A stretch of 64,000 bases of DNA from Canna indica (GCA_034359265.1 CP136897.1:36939501-37003500), one strand, 5' to 3'. Shown: positions 1 through 10,860, counted from the first letter of the stretch. The notes: generated from the letters alone by a model not told the origin. Numbers and translations are program-made.

Positions 1-84
1 GGGCGCGCCAAGAGACGAAGAAAATGACCCCGAGCTATCCCTCGGACGCTCACCCTTATTAGCCGACGATCAGAAGTGCATGTC
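1..84 (+). other. Partial 5S spacer at left edge
   Basis: This is the last 84 bp of a spacer whose gene lies left of the window. It contains the purine-rich stretch with GAAGAAAATGACC and the TTATTA box ahead of copy 1. Confidence 0.9.
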
Positions 85-201
85 GGGTGCGATCATACCA
101 GCACTAACGCACCGGATCCCATCAGAACTTCGAAGTTAAGCGTACTTGGGCGAGAGTAGTACTAGGATGGGTGACCCCCTGGGAAGTGCTCGTGTTGCAC
201 T
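85..201 (+). rRNA. 5S rRNA copy 1
   Basis: Changes: C46T, G60A, C104G, C117T. Followed by an unbroken T-tract. Confidence 0.95.
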
Positions 202-569
202 TTTTTTTTTACTACCTATTTGACTTCACGACGAGATCATTTTTTTTACCAATCTTTCTAACCAAACGTTAAGGACGGACGACGTCGTCGACATAAAATT
301 TGGCTGTCGATCGCCCGCGCGGGGCCCGCCGCAACCTCTACGGCCGGCTCGTTCGACCAACCGATCCGAAAAATTAAAATTTGTAAATAAATATGAAAAA
401 TAACATTTCAATTATTATTTTTCGTTTAAAACGGGCGTAACTCCGTGCATTATTGTCCGATTTCAGCTTTTCACGTGGTGCTAAAAGGCGAGCGAAGAGA
501 CGAAGAAAATGAGCCCGAGCTATCCCTCGGACGCTCACCCTTATTAGCCGACGATCAGAAGTGCCTGAC

Positions 570-686
570 GGGTGCGATCATACCAGCAGTAATGCACCGG
601 ATCCCATCAGAACTCCGAAGTTAAGCGTGCTTGGGCGAGAGTAGTACTAGGATGGGTGACCCCCAGGGTAGTCCTCGTGTTGCACC
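570..686 (+). rRNA. 5S rRNA copy 2
   Basis: Changes: C20G, C24T, T96A, A100T. Its downstream spacer has the 11-bp GC-core deletion. Confidence 0.95.
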
Positions 687-1042
687 TTTTTTTTACTACA
701 TATTTGATTGCACGACGATATCATTTTTTTTACCAATCTTTCTATCCAAACGTTAAGGACGGACGACGTCGTCGACATAAAATTTGGCTGTCGATCGCCC
801 GCCCCAACCTCTACGGCCGGCTCGATCGACCAACCGACCCGAAAAATTAAAATTTGTAAACAAATAAGAAAAATAACATTTCAATTATTATTTTTCGTTT
901 AAAACGGGCGTAACTCCTTGCATTATTGTCCGATTTCAGCTTTTCATGTGGCGCTAAAAGGCGCGCGAAGAGACGAAGAAAATGACCCCGAGCTATCCCT
1001 CGAACGCTCACCCTTATTAGCCGACGATCAGAAGTGCAAGAT

Positions 1043-1159
1043 GGGTGTGATCATACTAGCTCTAACGCACCGGATCCCATCACAACTCCGAAGTTAAGCG
1101 TGCTTGGGCGAGAGTAGTATTTGGATGGGTGACCCCTTGGGAAGTTCTCGTGTTGCACC
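1043..1159 (+). rRNA. 5S rRNA copy 3
   Basis: Changes: C6T, C15T, A19T, G41C, C78T, A80T, C95T, C104T. Eight changes, two at the box C edge. Confidence 0.93.
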
Positions 1160-1526
1160 TTTTTTTTACTACCTATTTGATTGCACGACGAGATCATTTT
1201 TTTTACCAATCTTTCTAACCAAACGTTAAGGACGGACGACGTCGTCGACATAAAATTTGGCTGTCGATCGCCCGCGAGGGGCCCGCCGCAACCTCTACGG
1301 CCGACTCGATCGACCAACTGACCCGAAAAATTAAAATTTGTAAATAAATAAGAAAAATAACATTTCAATTATTATTTTTCGTTTAAAACGAGCGTAACTC
1401 CGTGCATTATTGTCCGATTTCAGCTTTTCACGTGGCGCTAAAAGGCGCGCGAAGAGACGAAGAAAATGACCCCGAGCTATCCCTCGGACGCTCACCCTTA
1501 TTAGCCGACGACCAGAAGTGCAAGAC

Positions 1527-1643
1527 GGGTGCGATCATACCAGCACTAACGCACCGGATCCCATCAGAACTCCGAAGTTAAGCGTGCTTGGGCGAGAGTA
1601 GTACTAGCATGGGTCACCCCCTGGGAAGTCCTCGTGTTGCACC
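1527..1643 (+). rRNA. 5S rRNA copy 4
   Basis: Changes: G82C and G89C only, both in box C. Downstream spacer has the 11-bp GC-core deletion. Confidence 0.95.
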
Positions 1644-2000
1644 TTTTTTTTTATTACCTATTTGATTGCACGACGAGATCATTTTTTTTACCAATCTTTC
1701 TAACCAAACGTTAAGGACGGACGACCTCGTCGACATAAAATTTGGCTGTCGATCGCCCGCCGCAACCTCTACGGCCGGCTCGATCGACCAACCGACCCGA
1801 AAAATTAAAATTTGTAAATAAATAAGAAAAATAACATTTCAATTATTATTTTTCGTTTAAAACGGGCGTAACTCCGTGCATTATTGTCCGATTTCAGCTT
1901 TTCACATGGCGCTAAAAGGCGCGCGAAGAGACGAAGAAAATGACCCCGAGCTATCCCTCGGACGCTCACCCTTATTAGCCGACTATCAGAAGTGCACGAC

Positions 2001-2117
2001 GGGTGCGATCATACCAGCACTAACGCACAGGATCCCATCAGAACTCCGAAGTGAAGCGTGCTTGGGCGAGAGTAGTACTAGGATGGGGGACCCCCTGGGA
2101 AATCCTCGTGTTGCACC
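2001..2117 (+). rRNA. 5S rRNA copy 5
   Basis: Changes: C29A, T53G, T88G, G102A. Confidence 0.95.
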
Positions 2118-2486
2118 TTTTTTTTTTACTACCGATTTGATTTCACGACGAGATCATTTTTTTTACCAATCTTTCTAACCAAACGTTAAGGACGGACGAC
2201 GTCGTCGACATAAAATTTGGCTGTCGATCGCCCGCGCGGGGCCCGCCGCAACCTCTACGGCCGGCTCGATCGACCAATTGACCCAAAAAATTTAAATTTT
2301 TAAATAAATAAGAAAAATAACATTTCAATTATTAATTTTCGTTTAAAACGGGTGTAACTCCGTGCATTATTGTCCGATTTCAGCATTTCACGTGGCGCTA
2401 AAAGACGCGCGAAGAGACGAAGAAAATGACCTCGAGCTGTCCCTCGGACGCTCACCCTTATTAGACGACGATCAGAAGTGCATGAC

Positions 2487-2603
2487 GGGTTCGATCATAC
2501 CAGCGCTAACGCACCGGATCCCATCAGAACATCGAAGTTAAGCGTGCTTGGGTGACAGTAGTACTTGGATGGGGGACCCCCTGGGAAGTCCTCGTGTTGC
2601 ACC
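2487..2603 (+). rRNA. 5S rRNA copy 6
   Basis: Changes: G5T, A19G, T45A, C46T, C67T, G70C, A80T, T88G. G5T breaks a helix I pair. Confidence 0.93.
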
Positions 2604-2972
2604 TTTTTTTTTTACTACCTATTTGATTGCACGACGAGATCATTTTTTTTACCAATCTTTCTAACGAAACGTTAAGGACGGATGACGTCGTCGACATTAA
2701 ATTTGGCTGTCGATCGCCCGCGCGGGGCCCGCCGCAACCTCTACGGCCGGCTCGATCGACCAACCGACCCGAAAAATTAAAATTTGTAAATAAATAAGAA
2801 AAATAACATTTCAATTATTATTTTTCGTTTAAAACGGGCGTAACTCCGTGCATTATTGTCCGATTTCAGCTTTTCACGTGGCGCTAAAAGGCGCGCGAAG
2901 AGACGAAGAAAATGACCAGGAGCTATCCCTCGAACGCTCACCCTTATTAGCCGACGATCAGAAATGCATATT

Positions 2973-3089
2973 CGGTGCGATCATACCAGCACTAATGCAC
3001 CGGATCCCATCAGAACTCCGAAGTTAAGCGTGCTTGGGCGAGAGTGGTACTAGGATCGGTGACCACCTGGGAAGTCCTCGTGTCGCACT
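2973..3089 (+). rRNA. 5S rRNA copy 7
   Basis: Changes: G1C, C24T, A74G, G85C, C93A, T112C, C117T. T-tract interrupted by G. First unit with the GTCGCC spacer type. Confidence 0.93.
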
Positions 3090-3283
3090 TGTTTTTTTAC
3101 TACCTATTTGATTGCACGACGAGATCATTTTTTTTACCAATCTTTCTATCCAAACGTCAAGGACGGACGACGTCGTCGCCATAAATCTTGGCATTCGATC
3201 GCCCGCGCGGGGCCCGCTACAACCTCTACGGCGGGCTCGATCGACCAACCGACCCAAAAAATTTAAATTTGTAAATAAATAAG

Positions 3284-3296
3284 AATTGCAGAGCTG
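3284..3296 (+). other. Spacer deletion joint, ~114 bp lost
   Basis: The AT-rich tract ...AAATAAGAA passes through TTGCA into GAGCTGTCCC. About 114 bp, including the CACGTG inverted repeat, are missing, which gives the 371-bp spacing between copies 7 and 8. TTGCA is not at this place in other units and may be filler. Confidence 0.8.
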
Positions 3297-3343
3297 TCCC
3301 TCGGACGGTCACCCTTATTTGCCGACGATCAGAATTGCATGAC

Positions 3344-3460
3344 GGGTGCGATCATACCAGCACTAACGCACCTGATCCCATCAAAACTTTGAAGTTAAGC
3401 GTGCTTGGGCGAGAGTAGTACTAAGGTGGGTGACCCCCTGGGAAGTTCTCGTGTTGCACC
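3344..3460 (+). rRNA. 5S rRNA copy 8
   Basis: Changes: G30T, G41A, C46T, C47T, G81A, A83G, C104T. Starts only 371 bp after copy 7 because of a spacer deletion upstream. Downstream spacer has the 11-bp GC-core deletion. Confidence 0.93.
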
Positions 3461-3818
3461 TTTTTTTTTTACTACCTATTTGATTGCACGACGAGATCAT
3501 TTTTTTTACTAATCTTTCTAACCAAACGTTAAGGACGGACGACGTCGTCGCCATAAAATTTGGCTGTCGATTGCCCGCCGCAACCTCTACGGCCGGCTCG
3601 ATCGACCAACCGACCCGAAAAATTAAAATTTGTAAATAAATAAGAAAAATAATATTTCAATTATTATTTTTCGTTTAAAACGGGCGTAACATCGTGCATT
3701 ATTGTCCGATTTCAGCTTTTCACGTGGCGCTGAAAGGCGCGTGAAGAGACGAAGAAAATGACCCCGAGCTATCCCTCGGACGCTCACCCTTATTAGCCGA
3801 CAATCAGAAGTGCATGAC

Positions 3819-3956
3819 GGGTGCGATCATACCAGCACTAACGCACCAGATCCCATCAGAACTCCGAAGTTAAGCGTGCTTGGGCGAGAGTAGTACGTGC
3901 TTGTGCGAGAGTAGTACTAGGATGGGTGACCCCCTAGGAAGTCCTCGTGTTGCACC
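3819..3956 (+). pseudogene. 5S rRNA copy 9 with internal 21-bp duplication
   Basis: The gene is 138 bp long because nt 58-78 (end of box A, intermediate element) occur twice in tandem, at 3876-3896 and 3897-3917; the second copy has one G to T change. Other changes: G30A, G97A. The spacing of box A to box C is altered, so normal TFIIIA binding and RNA folding are doubtful. The 11-bp GC-core deletion is present downstream. Confidence 0.9.
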
Positions 3957-4314
3957 TTTTTTTTTACTACCTATTTGATTGCACGACGAGATCATTTTTT
4001 TTACTAATCTTTCTAACCAAACGTTAAGGACGGACGACGTCATCGCCATAAAATTTGGCTGTCGATCGCCCGCCGCAACCTCTACGGCCGGCTCGATCGA
4101 CCAACCGACCCGAAAATTTAAAATTTGTAAATAAATACGAAAAATAACATTTCAATTATTATTTTTCGTTTAAAACGGGCGTAACTCCGTGCATTATTGT
4201 CCGATTTCAGCTTTTCACGTGGCGCTGAAAGGCGCGCGAAGAGACGAAGAAAATGACACCCGAACTCTCCCTCGGACGCTCACCCTTATTAGTCGACGAT
4301 CAGAAGTGCATATC

Positions 4315-4431
4315 GGGTGTGATCATACAAGCACTAACGCACCCGATCCCATCAGAACTCTGAAGTTAAACGTGCTTGGGCGAGAGTAGTACTAGGATGG
4401 GTGACCCCCTAGGAAGTCCTCGCGTTGCACG
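4315..4431 (+). rRNA. 5S rRNA copy 10
   Basis: Changes: C6T, C15A, G30C, C47T, G56A, G97A, T109C, C117G. Close sister of copy 11. Confidence 0.93.
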
Positions 4432-4800
4432 TTTTTTTTTACTACCTATTTCATTGCACGACGAGATCATTTTTTTTACCAATCTTTCTAACCAAAGGTT
4501 AAGGACGAACGACGTCGTCGCCATAAATCTTGGCTGTCGATCGCCCGCGCGGGGCCCGCCGCAACCTCTACGACCGGCTCGATCGACCAACCGATCCGAA
4601 AAATTAAAATTTCTAAATAAATAAGAAAAATTACATTTCAATTATTATTTTTCGTTTAAAACGGGCGTAACTCCGTGCATTATTGTCCGATTTCAGCTTT
4701 TCACGTGGCGCTGAAAGGCGCGCAAAGAGACGAAGAAAATGACCCTCGAACTCTCCCTCGGACGCTCACCCTTATTAGCCGACGATCAGAAGTGTATATC

Positions 4801-4917
4801 GGGTGTGATCATACCAGCACTAACGCACCCGATCCCATCAGAACTCTGAAGTTAAACGTGCTTGGGCGAGAGTAGTACTAGGATGGGTGACCCCCTAGGA
4901 AGTCCTCGCGTTGCACC
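4801..4917 (+). rRNA. 5S rRNA copy 11
   Basis: Changes: C6T, G30C, C47T, G56A, G97A, T109C. Confidence 0.95.
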
Positions 4918-5286
4918 TTTTTTTTTACTACCTATTTGATTGCACGACGAGATCTTTTTTTTTACCAATCTTTCTAACCAAACGTTAAGGACGAATGACG
5001 TCGTCGCCATAAATCTTGGCTGTCGATCGCCCGCGCGGGGCCCGCCGCAACCTCTACGGCCGGCTCGATCGACCAACCGACCCGAAAAATTAAAGTTTGT
5101 AAATAAATAAGAAAAATTACATTTCAATTATTATTTTTCGTTTAAAACGGGCGTAACTCCGTGCATTATTGTCCGATTTTAGCTTTTCACGTGGCGCAGA
5201 AAGGCGCGTGAAGAGACGAAGAAAATGACCCCCGAACTCTCCCTCGGACGCTCACCCTTATTAGACGACGATCAGAAGTGCATATT

Positions 5287-5403
5287 GAGTGCGATCATAG
5301 CAGCACTAACGCACCGGATCCCATCAGAACTCCGAAGTTAAGCGTGCTTGGGCGAGAGTATTACTAGGATGGGTGACCCTCTGGGAAGTCCTCGTGTTGA
5401 ACT
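5287..5403 (+). rRNA. 5S rRNA copy 12
   Basis: Changes: G2A, C14G, G75T, C94T, C114A, C117T. G2A with C117T could keep a terminal A-U pair, but C114A breaks helix I. T-tract interrupted by G. Downstream 11-bp GC-core deletion. Confidence 0.93.
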
Positions 5404-5760
5404 TGTTTTTTTACTACCTATTTGATTGCACGGCGAGATCATTTTTTTTACCAATCTTTCTAACCAAATGTTAAGGACGGACGACGTCGTCGCAATAAAA
5501 TTTGGCTGTCGATCGCCCGCCGCAACCTCTACGTCCGGCTCGATTGACCAACCGACCCGAAAAATTAAAATTTGTAAATAAATAAGAAAAATAACATTTC
5601 AATTATTATTTTTCGTTTAAAACGGGCTTAACTCCGTGCATTATTGTCCGATTTCAGCTTTTCACGTGGCGCTAAAAGGCGCGCGAAGAGACGAAGAAAA
5701 TGACCCCGAGCTATCCCTCGGACGCTCACCCTTATTAGCCGACGATAAGAAGTGCAAAAC

Positions 5761-5877
5761 GGGTGCGATCATACCAGCACTAACGCACTGGATCCTATCA
5801 GAACTTCGAAGTTAAGCGTGCTTGGGCGAGAGTAGTATTTGGATGGGTGATCCCCTGGGAAGTCCTTGCGTTGAACC
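5761..5877 (+). rRNA. 5S rRNA copy 13
   Basis: Changes: C29T, C36T, C46T, C78T, A80T, C91T, C107T, T109C, C114A. Strongly enriched in C to T changes. Confidence 0.93.
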
Positions 5878-6245
5878 TTTTTTTTTACTACCTATTTGAT
5901 TGCACGACGAGATCATTTTTTTTACCAATCTTTCTAACCAAACGTTAAGGACGGACGACGTCGACGCCATAAATCTTGGCTGTCGATTACCCGCGCGGGG
6001 CCCGCCGCAACCTCTACGGCCGGCTCGATCGACCAACCTACCCGAAAAATTAAAATTTGTAAATAAATTAGAAAAATAACATTTCAATTATTATTTTTCG
6101 TTTAAAACAGGTGTAAGTCCGTGCATTATTGTCCGATTTCAGCTTTTCACGTGGCGCTAAAAGGCGCGCGAAGAGACGAAGAAAATGACCCCGAGCTATC
6201 CCTCGGACGCTCACCCTTATTAGTCGACGATCAGAAGTGCATAAC

Positions 6246-6361
6246 GGGTGCGATCATACCAGCACTAACGCACCGGATCCCATCAGAACTCCGAAGTGAA
6301 ACGTGCTTGGGCGAGAGTAGTACTAGGATGGTGACCCCCTGGGAAGTCCTCGTGGTGCACC
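6246..6361 (+). rRNA. 5S rRNA copy 14
   Basis: 116 nt: one G lost from the GGG at nt 85-87 (box C). Changes: T53G, G56A, T111G. Confidence 0.92.
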
Positions 6362-6548
6362 TTTTTTTTTACTACCTATTTGATTGCACGACGAGATCAT
6401 TTTTTTTACCAATCTTTCTAACCAAACGTTAAGGACGGACGACGTCGTCGACATAAAATTTGGCTGTCGATCGCCCGCGCGGGGCCCGCCGCAACCTCTA
6501 CGGCCGGCTCGATCGACCAACCGACCCGAAAAATTAAAATTTGTAAAT

Positions 6549-6570
6549 ATTGTCCGATCGCCCTCCGCAA
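6549..6570 (+). other. Replaced patch in AT-rich spacer tract
   Basis: Where other units read ATAAGAAAAATAACATTTC, this one reads TTGTCCGATCGCCCTCCG. The patch resembles the GC core of the same spacer (GTCGATCGCCCGCCGC), so a template switch is likely. The flanks are normal. Confidence 0.75.
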
Positions 6571-6728
6571 TTATTATTTTTCGTTTAAAACATGCGTAAC
6601 TTCGTGCATTATTGTCCGATTTCAGCTTTTGACGTGGCGCTGAAAGGCGCGCGAAGAGACGAAGAAAATGACCCCGAGCTATCCCTCGGATGCTCACCCT
6701 TATTAGCCGACGATCAGAAGTGCATGAT

Positions 6729-6845
6729 TGGTGCGATCATACGAGCACTAACCCACCGGATCCCATCAGAACTCCGAAGTTAAGTGTGCTTGGGCGAGAG
6801 TAGTACTAGGATGGGTGACCCCCTGGGAAGTCCTCGTGTTGCACC
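6729..6845 (+). rRNA. 5S rRNA copy 15
   Basis: Changes: G1T, C15G, G25C, C57T. Confidence 0.95.
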
Positions 6846-7213
6846 TTTTTTTTTACTACCTATTTGATTGCACGACGAGATCATTTTTTTTACCAATCTT
6901 TCTAACCAAACGTTAAGGACGGACGACGTCGTCGACATAAAATTTGGCTGTCGATCGCCCGCGCGGGGCCCGCCGCAACCTCTACGGCCGGCTCGATCGA
7001 CCAACCGACCCGAAAAATTAAAATTTGTAAATAAATAAGAAATATAACATTTCAATTATTATTTTTCGTTTAAAACGGGCGTAACTCCGTGCATTAATGT
7101 CTGATTTCAGCTTTTCACGTGGCGCTAAAAAGCGCGCGAAGAGACGAAGAAAATGACCCCGAGCTATCCCTCGGACGCTCACCCTTATTAGCCGACGATC
7201 AGAAGTGCATGAG

Positions 7214-7330
7214 GGGTGAGATCATACCAGCACTAACGCACCGGATCCCATCAGAACTCCGAAGTTAAACGTGCTTGGGCGAAAGTAGTACTAGGATGGG
7301 TGACCCCCTGGGAAGTCCTCGTGTTGCAAC
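7214..7330 (+). rRNA. 5S rRNA copy 16
   Basis: Changes: C6A, G56A, G70A, C116A. Confidence 0.95.
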
Positions 7331-7698
7331 TTTTTTTTTACTACCTATTTGATTGCACGACGAGATCATTTTTTTTACCAATCTTTCTAACCAAACGTTA
7401 AGGACGGACGACGTCGTCGACATAAAATTTGGCTGTCGATCGCCCGCGCGGGGCCCGCCGCAACCTCTACGGCCGGCTCGATCGACCAACCGACCCGAAA
7501 AATTAAAATTTGTAAATAAATAAGAAAAATAACATTTCAATTATTATTATTCGTTTAAAACGGGCGTAACTCCGTGCATTAATGTCTGATTTCAGCTTTT
7601 CACGTGGCGCTAAAAGGCGCGCGAAGAGACGAAGAAAATGACCCCGAGCTATCCCTCGGACGCTCACCCTTATTAGTCGACGATCAGAAAAGCATGAC

Positions 7699-7815
7699 GG
7701 CTGCGATCATACCAGCACTAACGCACTGGATCACATTAGAACTCTGAAGTTAAGCGTGCTTGGGCGAGAGTAGTACCAGGATGGGTGACCCCCTGAGTAG
7801 TCCTCGTGTTACACT
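7699..7815 (+). rRNA. 5S rRNA copy 17
   Basis: Changes: G3C, C29T, C35A, C39T, C47T, T79C, G98A, A100T, G113A, C117T. One of the most diverged complete copies; G3C and G113A both hit helix I. Confidence 0.92.
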
Positions 7816-8183
7816 TTTTTTTTTACTACCTATTTGATTGCACGACGAGATCATTTTTTTTACCAATCTTTCTAACCAAACGTTAAAGACGGACGACGTC
7901 GTCGACATAAAATTTGGCTGTCGATCGCCCGCGCGGGTCCCGCCGCAACCTCTACGACTGGCTCGATCGACCAACCGACCCGAAAAATTATAATTTGTAA
8001 ATAAATAAGAAATATAACATTTCAATTATTATTTTTCGTTTAAAACGGGCGTAACTCCGTGCATTATTGTCCGATTTGAGTTTTTCACGTGGCGCTAAAA
8101 GGCGCGCAAAGAGACGAAGAAAATGACCCCGAGCTATCCCTCGGACGCTCACCCTTATTAGCCGACGATCAGAAGTGCATGAC

Positions 8184-8300
8184 GGGTGCGATCATAACAG
8201 CACTAACGCACAGGATCCCATCAAAACTCCGAAGTTAAGCGTGCTTGCGCGAGAGTAGTACTAGGATGGGTGACCCCCTGGGAAGTCCTCGTGATGCATC
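8184..8300 (+). rRNA. 5S rRNA copy 18
   Basis: Changes: C14A, C29A, G41A, G65C, T111A, C116T. Confidence 0.95.
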
Positions 8301-8668
8301 TTTTTTTTTACTACCTATTTGATTGCACGACGAGATCATTTTTTTTACCAATCTTTCTAACCAAACGTTAAGGACGGACGACGTCGTCGACATAAAATTT
8401 GGCTGTCGCTCGCCCGCGCGGGGCCCGCCGCAACCTCTATGGCCGGCTCGATCGACCAACCGACCCAAAAAATTAAAATTTGTAAATAAATAGGAAAAAT
8501 AACATTTCAATTATTATTTTTCGTTTAAAACGGGCGTAACTCCGTGCATTATTGTTCGATTTCAGCTTTTCACGTGGCGCTAAAAGGCGCGCGAAGAGAC
8601 GAAGAAAATGACCCCGAGCTATCCCTCGGACGCTCACCCTTATTAGCCGACGATCAGAATTGCATCAT

Positions 8669-8785
8669 GGTTGCGATCATACCAGCATTAACGCGCCGGA
8701 TCCCATCAGAACTCTGAAGTTAAGCGTGCTTGGGCGAGAGTAGTACTTGGATGGGTGACCCCCTGGGAAGTCCTCGTGTTGCACC
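8669..8785 (+). rRNA. 5S rRNA copy 19
   Basis: Changes: G3T, C20T, A27G, C47T, A80T. First half of the 796-bp dimer with truncated copy 20. Confidence 0.95.
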
Positions 8786-8987
8786 TTTTTTTTTACTACC
8801 TATTTGATTGCACGACGAGATCATTTTTTTTACCAATCTTTCTAACCAAACGTTAAGGACGGACGACGTCGTCGACATAAAATTTGGCTGTCGATCGCCC
8901 GCGCGGGGCCCGCCGCAGCCTCTACGGCCGGATCGATCGACCAACCGACACGAAAAATTAAAATTTGTAAATAAATAAGAAAATTAA

Positions 8988-9095
8988 CATACCAGCACTA
9001 ACTCACCGGATCCGATCAGAACTCCGAAGTTAAGCGTGCTACGGCGAGAGTAGTACTAGGATGGGTGACCCACTGGGAAGTCCTCGTGTTGTACC
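8988..9095 (+). pseudogene. 5S copy 20, 5'-truncated (type A junction)
   Basis: The gene begins at nt 10: the spacer's AT-rich ...TTAACAT runs straight into CATACCAGC, with CAT shared at the joint. The first 9 nt, the -29 box and ~175 bp of upstream spacer are missing. Further changes: G25T, C36G, T63A, G64C, C94A, C114T. Unlikely to be expressed. Confidence 0.9.
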
Positions 9096-9464
9096 TTTTT
9101 TTTTTACTACCAATTTGAATGCACGACGAGATCATTTTTTTTACCAATCTTTCTAACCAAAAGTTAAGGACGGACGACGTCGTCGACATAAAATTTGGCT
9201 GTCGATCGCCCGCGCGGGGCCCGCCGCAACCTCTACGGCCGGCTCGATCGACGAACCGACCCGAAAAATTAAAATTTGTAAATAAATAAGAAATATAACA
9301 TTTCAATTATTATTTTTCGTTTAAAACGGGCGTAACTCCTTGCATTATTGACTGATTTCAGCTTTTCACGTGGCGCTAAAAGGCGCGCGAAGAGACGAAG
9401 AAAATGACCCCGAGCTATCCCTCGGACGCTCACCCTTATTAGCCGACGATCAGAATTGCATCAT

Positions 9465-9581
9465 GGTTGCGATCATACCAGCATTAACGCACCGGATCCC
9501 ATCAGAACTCTGAAGTTAAGCGTGCTTGGGCGAGAGTAGTACTTGGATGGGTGACCCCCTGGGAAGTCCTCGTGTTGCACC
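9465..9581 (+). rRNA. 5S rRNA copy 21
   Basis: Changes: G3T, C20T, C47T, A80T. Duplicate of copy 19, 796 bp on. Confidence 0.95.
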
Positions 9582-9783
9582 TTTTTTTTTACTACCTATT
9601 TGATTGCACGACGAGATCATTTTTTTTACCAATCTTTCTAACCAAACGTTAAGGACGGACGACGTCGTCGACATAAAATTTGGCTGTCGATCGCCCGTGC
9701 GGGGCCCGCCGCAGCCTCTACGGCCGGATCGATCGACCAACCGACCCGAAAAATTAAAATTTGTAAATAAATAAGAAAATTAA

Positions 9784-9891
9784 CATACCAGCACTAACTC
9801 ACCGGATCCGATCAGAACTCCGAAGTTAAGCGTGCTACGGCGAGAGTACTACTAGGATGGGTGACCCACTGGGAAGTCCTCGTGTTGCACT
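9784..9891 (+). pseudogene. 5S copy 22, 5'-truncated (type A junction)
   Basis: Same joint as copy 20, 796 bp downstream. Changes: G25T, C36G, T63A, G64C, G75C, C94A, C117T. Confidence 0.9.
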
Positions 9892-9900
9892 TTTTTTTTT
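9891..9900 (+). terminator. Primary Pol III T-tract (example)
   Basis: A run of nine or ten T follows the last gene base in most copies, the usual Pol III stop. In some copies it is broken by G, C or A; these are named in the copy entries. Confidence 0.85.
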
Positions 9901-9929
9901 ACTACCTATTTGATTGCACGACGAGATCA

Positions 9930-9937
9930 TTTTTTTT
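9930..9937 (+). terminator. Second T8 tract, possible backup terminator (example)
   Basis: A T8 run inside ATCATTTTTTTTACC follows about 38 bp after the gene end and is nearly invariant, also where the first tract is broken. Backup use is inferred. Confidence 0.5.
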
Positions 9938-10230
9938 ACCAATCTTTCTAACCAAACGTTAAGGACGGACGACGTCGTCGACATAAAATTTGGCTGTCGA
10001 TCGCCCGCGCGGGGCCCGCCGCAACCTCTACGGCCGGCTCGATCGACCAACCGACCCGAAAAATTAAAATTTGTAAATAAATAAGAAATATAACATTTCA
10101 ATTATTATTTTTCGTTTAAAACGGGCGTAACTCCGTGCATTATTGTCCGATTTCAGCTTTTCACGTGGCGCTAAAAGGCGCGCGAAGAGACGAAGAAGAT
10201 GACCCCGAGCTATCCCTCGGACGCTCACCC

Positions 10231-10236
10231 TTATTA
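10231..10236 (+). promoter_or_regulatory. TATA-like box at -29 (copy 23 as example)
   Basis: TTATTA lies 29 to 24 nt before the gene start, where plant 5S genes carry a TATA-like element, and C stands at -1 as in Arabidopsis. The motif is kept in nearly all complete units. The GC dinucleotide that Arabidopsis has near -12 is not at that place here; a GC sits at -7/-6. Confidence 0.65.
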
Positions 10237-10259
10237 GCCGACGATCAGAAGTGCATGAC

Positions 10260-10376
10260 GGGTGCGATCATACCAGCACTAATGCACCGGATCCCATCAG
10301 AACTCCGAAGTTAAGCGTGCTTGGGCGAGAGTAGTACTAGGATGTGTGACCCCTTGGGAAGTCCTCGTGTTGCACC
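10260..10376 (+). rRNA. 5S rRNA copy 23
   Basis: Changes: C24T, G86T, C95T. T9 terminator at 10377-10385, second T8 at 10415-10422. Confidence 0.95.
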
Positions 10377-10743
10377 TTTTTTTTTACTACCTATTTGATT
10401 GCACGACGAGATCATTTTTTTTACCAATCTTTCTAACCAAACGTTAAGGACGGACGACGTCGTCGACATAAAATTTGGCTGTGGATCGCCCGCGCGGGGC
10501 CCACCGCAAACTCTACGGCCGGCTCGATCGACCAACCGACCCGAAAAATTAAATTTGTAAATAAATAAGAAATATAACATTTCAATTATTATTTTTCGTT
10601 TAAAACGGGCGTAACTCCGTGCATTATTGTACGATTTCAGCTTTTCACGTGGCGCTAAAAGGCGCGCGAAGAGACGAAGAAAATGACCCCGAGCTATCCC
10701 TCGGACGCTCACCCTTATTAGCCGACGATCAGAATTGCATCAT

Positions 10744-10860
10744 GGGTGCGATCATACCAGCACTAACGCACCGGATCCCATCAGAACTCCTAAGTTAAGC
10801 GTGCTTGCGCGAGAGTAGTACTAGGATGGGTGACCCCGTGGGAAGTCCTCGTGTTGCACC
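10744..10860 (+). rRNA. 5S rRNA copy 24
   Basis: Changes: G48T, G65C, C95G, a linked set shared with copies 26 and 30. Confidence 0.95.

Larger units (their letters stand above)
8669..10259 (+). repeat. 796-bp dimer (full plus 5'-truncated unit), two tandem copies
   Basis: Copies 19+20 (8669-9464) repeat as 21+22 (9465-10259), sharing GAATTGCATCATGG upstream, G3T/C20T/C47T/A80T and the type A joint. A third dimer of similar size is 10744-11539 (copies 24+25). Confidence 0.88.
9892..10259 (+). other. Representative 5S intergenic spacer
   Basis: Spacer layout that holds for nearly every unit. Primary T-tract directly after the gene (9891-9900); second T8 at 9930-9937; 12-bp perfect palindrome GACGACGTCGTC at 9968-9979; CpG-rich core bounded by the inverted repeat GTCGATCG (9996-10003) and CGATCGAC (10040-10047); AT-rich tract about 10059-10121; TTTCAGC at 10151-10157 followed by CACGTG; purine-rich run; TTATTA at 10231-10236. 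No open frame here looks like a gene. Every gap over 300 bp in the window is a version of this spacer. Confidence 0.9.

Noticed and set aside
4189..4389. Plus-strand frames of 60-100 codons starting MHYCPISAFHVALKG
   Set aside because: They cross the upstream spacer and enter the 5S gene; frame and length change with single-base indels. A shadow of the repeat.
6780..7055. Minus-strand open frame of about 91 codons (MKCYFSYLF... to ...LLSPKHA), repeated in most units
   Set aside because: It runs antisense over the AT-rich tract, GC core, both T-tracts (read as lysines) and the 3' half of the 5S gene. It recurs only because the unit recurs, is broken in many units and resembles no protein family I know.
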